From NCBI GenBank assembly GCA_934394595.1, contig CAKRRX010000005.1, positions 1-42,559 of the forward strand: a stretch of DNA of 42,559 nucleotides. Direction: 5' to 3'. The notes under the pieces were generated by a model. The model searched no databases. It saw nothing but the letters and a program-made list of their open reading frames with translations, and was not told the origin of the DNA. The translations under genes were made by a program, and so were the position numbers. Of the stretch, positions 1-7,793 are shown one piece after another; the stretch's first letter is position 1, and each line of letters starts with the position of its first letter. This DNA is from an uncultured Blautia sp. (GTDB lineage: Bacteria > Bacillota > Clostridia > Lachnospirales > Lachnospiraceae).

Positions 1-75
1 ATCATATATTTTTTTCTTGAATTAATCAACCACTAATTTTGTTTTTTTATATTTTTTTCACGAATTTTGCCGGGG
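1..75. other. Left edge, downstream of ftsQ; no gene seen
   Basis: This AT-rich stretch follows the ftsQ stop on the minus strand. I see no terminator hairpin in it. In related clusters ftsZ comes next, so the operon probably continues past the window, but that is inference. Confidence 0.5.
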
Positions 76-1131
76 TTACTCATAGCTGTCCTCTTCCCAG
101 CCATCATCACTGGTCTCATTGGGGTTCGGACCCACATAATTTCCATCTTTATCCAGCTGTCCATAGCCGGTAAAGCTGCCATCCTCCATATAACCGCCAT
201 TCCAGTCGCCCAGCGCCGCAATACTCTCCTCTGTAGGCTGTGGTCCCACATAGTTGCCATTGGCGTCATACTGGCCTTCTCCTGTATAATCTCCCTGCCC
301 GTCATAGCCTCCGTGCCAGTTGGCAAGTGCGCTTTCATAGGCATCTGTGACATCTGTCTGGGATGCAGTGGTATCGCCCTCTTCCGGAGTATCCTTCTCA
401 AAAGTAATGATTTTGGAATTCTCCGTGACATTTTCCATATGAAGGATTCCCTTCTGTCCTGACAGCTTTGGTAAAATAGCCAGAACCCGGTTCATCTTAT
501 CCTCCAGATATTCATCCTTGCCAAGCATCACAGTCACGTCTCCATAGATCAGGGTGATCTGATAACTGGAATCCACTGTAATATGATCCGGTACTGTCTG
601 ATTTTTCTGGAAAATCGTAGCCAGAGTCACAGCAGTGGTCAAAATAGTATTTCCCTTGATGGGCAGTTTTTCATTTAATACCAGATGATCCACCTGGATC
701 CCGTCAAAAAACGGAACACTTTCATCTCTTGTGCGGGAGCTTTCCACAAAGATCCCATTTCTGTCAAAATATACATAATTGTCAAGGTAAGGAATGCACC
801 CAACGATTTTCTTTTCTCTCACGCTGACGCAGATGGTATTGTGATTCAGTCTGGTAATATTAAATCCCTCTATAAAAGGCACATCCTCCACATCGATCTT
901 CCCATGGAGCAGCACTGCCAGAACAGAATTGTCCGTGAACATCCCCTGAAGTGCCATGGTCTTTACTTCCTCTGCAGAATAGTACGTAGTACCGACCACT
1001 TCAACAGATGTCACATGAAAATATGAGAAAAAAAAGACAATACCTGCCAACAATACTGCTGCCAGGGCTCCCCAGATCTCTTTTTTGTGTTTTTTATAAT
1101 TTAAAAATAGTTTTCTGCTGAATAATTCCAT
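76..1131 (-). CDS. ftsQ: Cell division protein FtsQ/DivIB with repeated acidic tail
   Basis: FtsQ/DivIB is a bitopic divisome scaffold that joins FtsL and a partner protein to the septal synthase FtsW/PBP. The 351-residue product has a basic cytoplasmic N-terminus, one membrane segment at about residues 19-40, then a POTRA-like start (VTSVEVVGTTYYSAEEV) and the DivIB beta domain outside the cell. I chose the ATG at 1131, five bases after the murA stop; a longer reading to 1167 would overlap murA by 32 bases and has no better ribosome site. The last 84 residues are unusual: two 38-residue units sharing W-x-G-G-Y, T-G-x-G-Q-x-D and D-G-N-Y-V-G-P or A-N-G-N-Y-V-G-P, rich in Gly, Asp and Asn. A typical DivIB ends in a short low-complexity tail, not such repeats. 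It is the last gene of the dcw operon inside the window. Confidence 0.9.
   Translation of the reverse strand: MELFSRKLFLNYKKHKKEIWGALAAVLLAGIVFFFSYFHVTSVEVVGTTYYSAEEVKTMALQGMFTDNSVLAVLLHGKIDVEDVPFIEGFNITRLNHNTICVSVREKKIVGCIPYLDNYVYFDRNGIFVESSRTRDESVPFFDGIQVDHLVLNEKLPIKGNTILTTAVTLATIFQKNQTVPDHITVDSSYQITLIYGDVTVMLGKDEYLEDKMNRVLAILPKLSGQKGILHMENVTENSKIITFEKDTPEEGDTTASQTDVTDAYESALANWHGGYDGQGDYTGEGQYDANGNYVGPQPTEESIAALGDWNGGYMEDGSFTGYGQLDKDGNYVGPNPNETSDDGWEEDSYE
79..330 (-). repeat. Two 38-residue coding repeats in the FtsQ C-terminus
   Basis: The last 84 codons of ftsQ encode two in-register copies of a 38-residue unit beginning ALANW and ALGDW. Both contain GGY, TG-x-GQ-x-D, GNYVGP and a Pro-rich end. 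The copies differ at many codons, so this is an old duplication and not a recent slippage product. A related stretch occurs in the first penicillin-binding protein of the operon (7797-8150). Confidence 0.8.
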
Positions 1132-1135
1132 TTCG

Positions 1136-2413
1136 CTATGATTCCTGTATTCTCTCCAATGATGCACCCAAATGGTTCAGATCCTCACAGATATGCTCAT
1201 ACCCTCGCTGCACAAAGGAGTATCCTTCCATCACAGTCACTCCCTGTGCTGCCAGCCCCGCAAGGATCAGGGCTGCTCCGCCCCTCAGTTCCATTGCCTT
1301 CACAGCAGCTCCCTGCAGCTTCTTTTTTCCGCAGATCATGGCATTTTGACCCTGGATCTGAATGTCCGCCCCCATACCGGCAAGCTCCCCTGCCACCTTA
1401 AAGCGATCCTCAAATATATTTTCCCGTATGCAGCTCTTCCCCGGAACAGTTGCCAGAACAGCCATAAACTGGGACTGAAGATCTGTAGGAAAGCCCGGAT
1501 ACACTTCTGTTTCCAGGAATGGCACCGGCAGACGCACATTTTTTCCATTGACTATTAGTTTACCACTGTTCCCTTTGTATTGTCCACCTATTTTCTCATA
1601 TACTTCCAGAAAGGAATCCAGTTCTCCTTCCGGCGGATTTAAAATCGTGATCTCACTGTGGGTAATGGCTGCAGCACAGATATAGGTTCCCGCCACGATC
1701 CGGTCCGGCGGCACCAAAAAGCAGCCTGCATTTAAACTTTTTACTCCACAGATCTCAATTTTTGCAGTCCCATCCCCCTCTATCTGTGCTCCCATGGATC
1801 TGAGATAACGGCACAGCCACCGGATTTCCGGCTCACAGGCACAGTTCTCCAGAATGGTTTTTCCCTCTGCCAAAACCGCCCCAAGAATCCCCTGTTCCGT
1901 GGCGCCCACACTTCGTCTTGGAAAACACACTACAGTCCCTGTCAGCTTTTTGCAAAAGGCTCTGATTTTTTCCGGTTCCTCCTGTATCCTGGCTCCCAGC
2001 TTTTTCAACACAAAAAGATGCAGATCCACAGGTCTTTTTCCGATCACACAGCCCCCCGGATACCCCAGGCTTCCCTTTCCCCGTCGTGCCAGGATGGCTC
2101 CCAGAAGGATCACGGAAGAACGCATCCTTCCCGTATATTCTGAGGGGATTTCCCAGGAATCTGCCCTGGTACAGTCCATGTACAGATCATGGTCCTTCCA
2201 CCAGGTCACAGCCCCGAGCCTTTGTAAAATTTCTTCCATGCAAAATACATCTGCGATTCTGGGACAGCCTTTTAGCACGCTGATCCCATGATGCAGCAAA
2301 GACGCAGCCATCATAGGCAGCGCTGCGTTTTTCGAGCCCTGTATGATCACATTTCCTTTCAGCGGGCGTCCTCCTTCAATGCGGATCCGGTCGTCCAAGC
2401 CATTCACTCCCAA
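1136..2413 (-). CDS. murA: UDP-N-acetylglucosamine 1-carboxyvinyltransferase (MurA)
   Basis: MurA transfers enolpyruvate from PEP to UDP-GlcNAc, the first committed step of peptidoglycan synthesis, in the cytoplasm. The 425-residue product is of normal family length and keeps the substrate-binding GSKNAALP near the N-terminus, the active-site loop PGGCVIGKRPVDLH with the catalytic (fosfomycin-target) Cys, and the PTDLQSQ motif with the base Asp. Its start cannot be ATG: no ATG lies upstream of the conserved core. TTG at 2413 and GTG at 2407 sit behind AAGAGG, and a TTG at 2398 sits behind GGGAG. It starts about 15 bases after ftsW and ends 4 bases before ftsQ, so it is co-translated with the dcw genes. 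It lies where many Firmicutes have murG. Confidence 0.9.
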   Translation of the reverse strand: MGVNGLDDRIRIEGGRPLKGNVIIQGSKNAALPMMAASLLHHGISVLKGCPRIADVFCMEEILQRLGAVTWWKDHDLYMDCTRADSWEIPSEYTGRMRSSVILLGAILARRGKGSLGYPGGCVIGKRPVDLHLFVLKKLGARIQEEPEKIRAFCKKLTGTVVCFPRRSVGATEQGILGAVLAEGKTILENCACEPEIRWLCRYLRSMGAQIEGDGTAKIEICGVKSLNAGCFLVPPDRIVAGTYICAAAITHSEITILNPPEGELDSFLEVYEKIGGQYKGNSGKLIVNGKNVRLPVPFLETEVYPGFPTDLQSQFMAVLATVPGKSCIRENIFEDRFKVAGELAGMGADIQIQGQNAMICGKKKLQGAAVKAMELRGGAALILAGLAAQGVTVMEGYSFVQRGYEHICEDLNHLGASLERIQES

Positions 2414-2428
2414 AGGGCCTCTTACCCT

Positions 2429-3550
2429 TTATTCTATGTAGCTTTGTGTAGAATGTGACAGAATCTTTTTCCGGCTCACACTTAAAGCCAGCCCCATTTC
2501 TCCAAGAAGAAACACAACCGAGGTACCGCCATAGCTTACAAAAGGCAGGGTGATCCCGGTATTTGGAATGGTATTGGTCACAACTGCAATATTCAGAAGC
2601 ACCTGTATGGCAATGTGGCTCATGATCCCGGCGCAGATAAGCGTCCCCTCCAGCGCTTTGCAGTGAAGGGCGATCACACACAGCCTCCACAGCAGAAGGC
2701 CAAATAGCAGGATCAGAAATATTGCCCCTGTAAGCCCGGTTTCTTCACAGATAATGGAAAAGATCATATCATTCTGTGCTTCCGGCACAAATCCCAGCTT
2801 TTGCAGGCTGCTTCCCAGCCCTCTTCCAAAAAGCCCGCCGCTTCCAATAGCATAAAGCCCCTGTATGGTCTGAAAACCTTTTTCATATTTCTCCGGATCC
2901 CGCCAGATGGCCAGTCGTTCCAGTCGGTAGCTTTCTGCTGCCAAAAAAACTGTGATAAATGCCGCTCCCGCAGCTCCCATTCCCAGAAATGGGGCATATC
3001 TTGGATTGGAAACAAAGATCAGCACTGCTCCGATTCCCAGAATGATGATTGCGGTACTTAAATTATTTGAGCCCACCAGTCCCACAATGGGAAGCAGGGT
3101 GAGCATAGTCCTGCACATAAACCAGATTCCGGTGGTTTTACTCTGTGTCCGGTAAATCTGCCAGGCCAGAAACAAGATCACTGCCACTTTTGCAAATTCA
3201 GATGGCTGAAAGGACAACGGGCCGAAATTCAGCCATCTTTTCGATCCGTTGATCTCCTGGCCTACGAGCAAAACGGCTGTGGACAGCCCCATGGCAAGAA
3301 GATAGGAAAAAGGGGCCAGCCGGATAAAAAAGTGATAATCTGTCCTTGCTACCCCGTACATCACCAGAAACCCCAGACTTGTGGCAAACAGCTGTTTCTT
3401 AAAATAATAGGCAGAGTCGCCGAAACGCACTCTGCCATTATATTCACTGGTGGAAAACAGCATGACCATTCCTGCCACTGCCAGCAGCAGTACCAATATC
3501 AGAAGGATCAGATCTGTTTTCCCCTCTTTATTCTTTTCTTCGCGGCTCAT
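2429..3550 (-). CDS. ftsW: SEDS glycosyltransferase FtsW/SpoVE
   Basis: SEDS proteins polymerise lipid II into glycan strands together with a class B PBP. The 373-residue product is a polytopic membrane protein with about ten hydrophobic segments, the family signature around LSFQPSEFAKVA, a conserved NGSKRWL just before it, and a C-terminal GITLPFVSYGGTS block. These are diagnostic of the FtsW/RodA/SpoVE family. Its position between murD and murA in a dcw cluster beside two class B PBPs supports the septal (FtsW) or sporulation (SpoVE) member rather than RodA. I cannot separate FtsW from SpoVE by sequence alone. The end overlaps nothing and murA follows after about 15 bases. Confidence 0.9.
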   Translation of the reverse strand: MSREEKNKEGKTDLILLILVLLLAVAGMVMLFSTSEYNGRVRFGDSAYYFKKQLFATSLGFLVMYGVARTDYHFFIRLAPFSYLLAMGLSTAVLLVGQEINGSKRWLNFGPLSFQPSEFAKVAVILFLAWQIYRTQSKTTGIWFMCRTMLTLLPIVGLVGSNNLSTAIIILGIGAVLIFVSNPRYAPFLGMGAAGAAFITVFLAAESYRLERLAIWRDPEKYEKGFQTIQGLYAIGSGGLFGRGLGSSLQKLGFVPEAQNDMIFSIICEETGLTGAIFLILLFGLLLWRLCVIALHCKALEGTLICAGIMSHIAIQVLLNIAVVTNTIPNTGITLPFVSYGGTSVVFLLGEMGLALSVSRKKILSHSTQSYIE

Positions 3551-3586
3551 TCTTAGCTCCCCGAAACAGCCTTACTAAAGGATATG

Positions 3587-4942
3587 TTACAGATTTCTGA
3601 CGTATTCCTTGAACATCTCGCCTCTCTGCTCATAGTTATCAAACTGTCCCCAGCTTGCACATGCAGGGGATAAAAGCACTGCATCCCCGGAATTTGCCTT
3701 CCTTGCACATACCTGAACTGCTTCCTTCAGATCCTCGCACAGGATAATATCGTGGAAGCCATTTTTCTCAGCTGCTGCCTTGATCTTCTCTTTTGTCTGT
3801 CCGATGAGAACCAGATATCTGACTTTTCCGTCAAAAGCCTGGATCCATTCGTCATAGCTGGATTCCTTGTCATATCCGCCGCCGATCAGCAGAGTGGGAC
3901 GGTTCATAGCCTGGATCCCCTTGATTGCTGCGTCCGGATTGGTTCCCTTGGAATCATTGTAATATGCCACACCATTTTTCTCTGTGACATACTCAATTCT
4001 GTGTTCCACAGCTGTAAACTCACAGATGCTCTTTCGGATACTGTCCATATCCACACCTGCATAGTAAGCCATGGCCACTGCTGCCATCACATTTTCAAAA
4101 TTGTGGGTTCCAAGAAGCTTCAGCTCTCCGGTCTTCACTACAGGGATCTCTTCTTTTCCGGTGCGAAGGATGATCTGATCCCCATCCAGGAAAATTCCCT
4201 CTTCCAGTGTCCGTGCACTGGAAAAATATACCACCTTCGGAACAATATTCTTTCCAAACTCTCTTAATACTTCATCTTCATAATTCAGGACACATACATC
4301 CCCGGCTCCCTGATTGCTGGTGATCAGCTCTTTCACACGGATATATTCTTCCATTGTGTGATGACGGTTCAGATGATCCTCTGTAATATTCAAGATGGCG
4401 CTGACCTTCGGTGCAAATTTCTCAATAGTCTCAAGCTGGAAGCTGCTGATCTCTGCAACGGTAATCGTATCCTCTTTCATCTCCAGTGCCTTTGATGTAT
4501 AAGGAGTTCCAATATTTCCAACAACAAAAACAGAAGGACGGGCATCCCTCATGATCTTACCCAGAAGAGCTGTTGTAGTTGTTTTTCCGTTTGTTCCGGT
4601 AATTGCAAGAACTTCGCCCTTACCTGTACGGTAAGCAAGCTCCACCTCTCCCCATACAGGAAGGCCAAGGGCATACAGGCTCTTCACCAGAGGAAGATCT
4701 GTAGGCACTCCCGGGCTTAATACCACAAGATCCAGACTCTTTTTTACCTCCTCCGGAAGCTCTCCTGCATAGACGCTTACCTCATAGCTTCCATTGGTTT
4801 TATGTATGACGCTTTCTTTATCCAGCTTCTCATTTCCATCATAGATCACGGGGATTGCTCCCACTGCGCCCAAAAGATCTGCAGCGCCGATTCCACTTTT
4901 TCCGGCTCCAAATACCAGAACCTTTTTTCCTTTTAAATCCAT
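3587..4942 (-). CDS. murD: UDP-N-acetylmuramoyl-L-alanine--D-glutamate ligase (MurD)
   Basis: MurD adds D-Glu to UDP-MurNAc-L-Ala using ATP in the cytoplasm. The 451-residue product has the Mur ligase layout: an N-terminal Rossmann-like UDP-binding domain with VLVFGAGKSG, a central ATPase domain with ITGTNGKTTTT (P-loop), AEISSFQLE and the LNITEDHLNRH block, and a C-terminal domain starting near EHRIEYV and YYNDSKGTNPDA. Length and motifs are normal. It starts 21 bases after mraY with a good ribosome site (AAGGAGG before the ATG at 4942). Confidence 0.95.
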   Translation of the reverse strand: MDLKGKKVLVFGAGKSGIGAADLLGAVGAIPVIYDGNEKLDKESVIHKTNGSYEVSVYAGELPEEVKKSLDLVVLSPGVPTDLPLVKSLYALGLPVWGEVELAYRTGKGEVLAITGTNGKTTTTALLGKIMRDARPSVFVVGNIGTPYTSKALEMKEDTITVAEISSFQLETIEKFAPKVSAILNITEDHLNRHHTMEEYIRVKELITSNQGAGDVCVLNYEDEVLREFGKNIVPKVVYFSSARTLEEGIFLDGDQIILRTGKEEIPVVKTGELKLLGTHNFENVMAAVAMAYYAGVDMDSIRKSICEFTAVEHRIEYVTEKNGVAYYNDSKGTNPDAAIKGIQAMNRPTLLIGGGYDKESSYDEWIQAFDGKVRYLVLIGQTKEKIKAAAEKNGFHDIILCEDLKEAVQVCARKANSGDAVLLSPACASWGQFDNYEQRGEMFKEYVRNL

Positions 4943-4963
4943 AATAAAATCCTCCTTAATGCC

Positions 4964-5920
4964 TTACAGCGCCAGAAGGCCGATCAGACACATAATGGCA
5001 GTCACAATGGTAAATACTGCAACCACACGGGCTTCTGACCATCCGCAAAGCTCAAAATGATGATGGATAGGAGCCATCTTGAAAATACGTTTGCCATGAG
5101 TGGCTTTGAAATAGGTAACCTGGATCATTACAGACAGCACCTCTACCAGGTAGATCAGTCCTACGATCAGGATAAACAGCGGCATCTGAAGCATATATGC
5201 CACGCCTGCCACAAATCCGCCAAGTGCCAGGGATCCGGTATCCCCCATAAATACGCTGGCAGGATAAACATTATAAAGCAAAAATCCCATAAGTCCGCCG
5301 ATCACCGCACAGGTCACAGGCTCGATCCCGGACTGTGTGCCAATGGATACCACAGTAAAAAATACTGCCACGATCAAGGTTACACTGGTAGCCAGACCGT
5401 CTACACCGTCTGTGAAATTTACACCATTTACGGTACCGATCACTGCAAAAAACAGCACCGGAACTGCAAGCCAGCCAAGATTCAGATAATGTCCGCCCCA
5501 GAAAGGAATCCGCATAGTCAGGGAAATATCTGTATACTTCAGAACATAGAAGGTAAAAATACCGGTAACTACGATCTGAAGCAGGAACTTCTGCCAGGCA
5601 AGAAGTCCGTCTGATCTGCGAAGGACAACCTTGAGATAATCATCCAGAAATCCGATGATACCAAATCCCAGAGTCAGAAACAGTACCGGAATGATCCTGG
5701 GATAATCTTTTACGTAAAACAGGGAAGTAATAATCGTGGATATCAAAAAGATCACTCCGCCCATAGTCGGGGTTCCGGCCTTTTTCAGATGAGACTGTAC
5801 GCCTTCTGTACGTTCTGTCTGTCCCATTTTCAGTTTTCGCAGAAACGGGATAATGACAGGTCCTAGCACTGCGCTGATCGCAAAGGAGATCAGCACCGGG
5901 ATCACAATATGAAATTCCAT
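4964..5920 (-). CDS. mraY: Phospho-N-acetylmuramoyl-pentapeptide transferase (MraY)
   Basis: MraY transfers phospho-MurNAc-pentapeptide to undecaprenyl phosphate, forming lipid I at the membrane. The 318-residue product is polytopic and has the family motifs: GTPTMGGVIFL, the Asp pair in GFLDDYLKV, NGVNFTDGVDGLA, VFMGDTGSLALGG, and the C-terminal APIHHHFE. I start it at the ATG at 5920, which sits six bases after GAGGT; a GTG two codons upstream is the other option. It follows the second PBP after about 75 bases, one of the wider gaps in this cluster, where murE is found in B. subtilis. Confidence 0.95.
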   Translation of the reverse strand: MEFHIVIPVLISFAISAVLGPVIIPFLRKLKMGQTERTEGVQSHLKKAGTPTMGGVIFLISTIITSLFYVKDYPRIIPVLFLTLGFGIIGFLDDYLKVVLRRSDGLLAWQKFLLQIVVTGIFTFYVLKYTDISLTMRIPFWGGHYLNLGWLAVPVLFFAVIGTVNGVNFTDGVDGLATSVTLIVAVFFTVVSIGTQSGIEPVTCAVIGGLMGFLLYNVYPASVFMGDTGSLALGGFVAGVAYMLQMPLFILIVGLIYLVEVLSVMIQVTYFKATHGKRIFKMAPIHHHFELCGWSEARVVAVFTIVTAIMCLIGLLAL

Positions 5921-5996
5921 CCTCACACCTCTTTAATTCTTTCGTTTTTATTTTTCTCATTTTAAAGCACCTTTTAGTATAAAGCTTTTCCTCTTA

Positions 5997-7730
5997 TTAA
6001 TCAACCCATAGGTTTTTGTTTTTGGCAGAGAGGATATTTTCAAAAATACTTCGTATCACAGGTGCGGCGATGGTTCCGCCATAATAGACGCCCTGTGGGT
6101 CATGTATGATGCAAAGTCCCAGGACCTGTGGGTTTTTGGCAGGCATAAAGCCCAGAAAGGAAGATATATATCGGTTGGCACTTCTTGGCAGGGTCTGGGA
6201 GGTCGCTGTTTTTCCACCTACAGCAATTCCCTGGATCTTTGCATTTCTGCCGGAGCCCTCTGCCACCACCTTTTCCAGGATCTGACGCACTGTTTTTGAG
6301 GTTTCCTCTGAAATGATCCCCTCTTCTGCCGGATATTCCAGTTTGATGCCGCTGCTTCCATCTGTCTCCAGAACTGATACTCCAAAATGCGGTGTGATCC
6401 GTCTGCCTCCATTGATCAGGGAACTGACTGTTGCAGCCAGCTGGATAGGTGTGATCTGAAAGGACTGTCCAAAGGCTACCGTTGCCAGCTCTACATTTCC
6501 CATATTTTCCTTTTTGTGCATGATCGTCCCGGCTTCTCCGGGAAGATCCACACCTGTCTTTTTCAACAGACCAAATTGCTGAAAATATTTATAATAATTG
6601 TCCACTCCCAGCCGCAGTCCCACTTCAATAAATACAGGGTTACAGGAATTCATCGCCCCCTGGATAAAGTCCTGGGAGCCATGGCCGGTTCTTCTGGCAC
6701 AGTGTATCCTTCTGTCATCCACCAGCTTATAGCCCGGACAGTAAAAACGATCATTTACCGATACCACTCCTTCTTCCAGCCCCGCTGCCATGGTAATGAT
6801 CTTAAATGTGGAACCAGGCTCATAGGTATCGTTCAGACAGGGATTCCGCCACATCTGGTTTAAGAGATCCTGCTTTTGTTTCTCGCTGAGGGTTCCTGTG
6901 TTTTCCTCTGTATTCAGGGTAAAGGGATCGTTCAGGTCAAATTCCGGCACATTGACACAGGCATAGATTTCCCCGTTTTGTGGATTCATCAGCAATATGG
7001 AAACACGTTTTGCCTGTTTTTCTTCCATTACCTTCATGGCCGCCTGCTGGGCGAATTCCTGCAGATCCACATCCAGGCTGGTTTTCAGGTTTTTCCCCGG
7101 CACAGGCTGCTCTCTTTTTTCTCCCAGCTGATCGATTTCCACGCCTCTGGCATCTGTGGTGGTAAGGATTTTTCCTGATGTACCCTGTAGGATTTCCTCA
7201 TATTTTACTTCCAGACCGATGATCCCCTGATTGTCTGCCCCTGTAAAGCCCAGAACCTTTGAGGCAAGGGAGCCATAGGGATAATAACGCCGGTAATCCT
7301 CATCCACCTTTACACCTTCCAGCCCGTAATTTCGGATCACATCCCCGGTACTTTTTTCCACATTTGTCTTAATTTTTTCTATAGAAGAAACTTTTTCCAC
7401 TCTTTTTCGGATGACATCCGGTTCCATATCCAGTTCTCTGGAAAGAACCTCGATTATCTTTTCCGGATCTTTGATCTGACTGTGTATCACGGAAATTGTA
7501 CACACAGTCTTATTATCTGCCAGCACTTTTCCATTTGCATCCAGGATCTGTCCTCTGGCTGCCTTTATTCTCCGTTCCCGTTCGTGGAGGTCTGTAGCCT
7601 TCTGATAATAGTGATCTGAACGGATGCCCATGAGATATACAAGCCTGCCGATCAGTCCGATCATCATCAGGATACAGGCCAGAAATACTACCCAGATTTT
7701 TTTCCTGTGGAAGGTCATGGTCTTTTTCAT
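5997..7730 (-). CDS. spoVD: Class B penicillin-binding protein, SpoVD-like, with KTA instead of KTG box
   Basis: Class B PBPs crosslink peptidoglycan as D,D-transpeptidases outside the membrane. The 577-residue product has an N-terminal membrane anchor at about residues 12-34, a dimerisation domain (RGQILDANGKVLA), and a transpeptidase domain with S307-TFK (SxxK) and S362-C-N (SxN). The third motif reads GGKTATSQ: residues 507-509 are Lys-Thr-Ala, with a clean GCG codon at 6204-6206, where the family normally has KTG. There is no PASTA domain, unlike B. subtilis SpoVD. Position as the second of two tandem PBPs after ftsL matches spoVD in B. subtilis, which is the basis for the name; the role in sporulation is inference. 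The start has GGGGG seven bases before the ATG. Confidence 0.85.
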   Translation of the reverse strand: MKKTMTFHRKKIWVVFLACILMMIGLIGRLVYLMGIRSDHYYQKATDLHERERRIKAARGQILDANGKVLADNKTVCTISVIHSQIKDPEKIIEVLSRELDMEPDVIRKRVEKVSSIEKIKTNVEKSTGDVIRNYGLEGVKVDEDYRRYYPYGSLASKVLGFTGADNQGIIGLEVKYEEILQGTSGKILTTTDARGVEIDQLGEKREQPVPGKNLKTSLDVDLQEFAQQAAMKVMEEKQAKRVSILLMNPQNGEIYACVNVPEFDLNDPFTLNTEENTGTLSEKQKQDLLNQMWRNPCLNDTYEPGSTFKIITMAAGLEEGVVSVNDRFYCPGYKLVDDRRIHCARRTGHGSQDFIQGAMNSCNPVFIEVGLRLGVDNYYKYFQQFGLLKKTGVDLPGEAGTIMHKKENMGNVELATVAFGQSFQITPIQLAATVSSLINGGRRITPHFGVSVLETDGSSGIKLEYPAEEGIISEETSKTVRQILEKVVAEGSGRNAKIQGIAVGGKTATSQTLPRSANRYISSFLGFMPAKNPQVLGLCIIHDPQGVYYGGTIAAPVIRSIFENILSAKNKNLWVD

Positions 7731-7793
7731 AAAAAATCCCCCGCAGCAACTGTCATATGTAATATATGTCCGTCTGCTGCGAGGGTATGTGTG

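Noticed and set aside
79..330. Choline- or cell-wall-binding repeat in FtsQ
   Set aside because: The units have one Trp and the GGY/GNYVGP pattern, but they lack the GW-Y-Y-F periodicity and 20-residue length of choline-binding repeats.
33..431. A 132-codon open frame at the left edge
   Set aside because: It overlaps the FtsQ tail in another frame and has a Met/Arg-rich, low-complexity composition. It is a shadow of the repeated ftsQ end.
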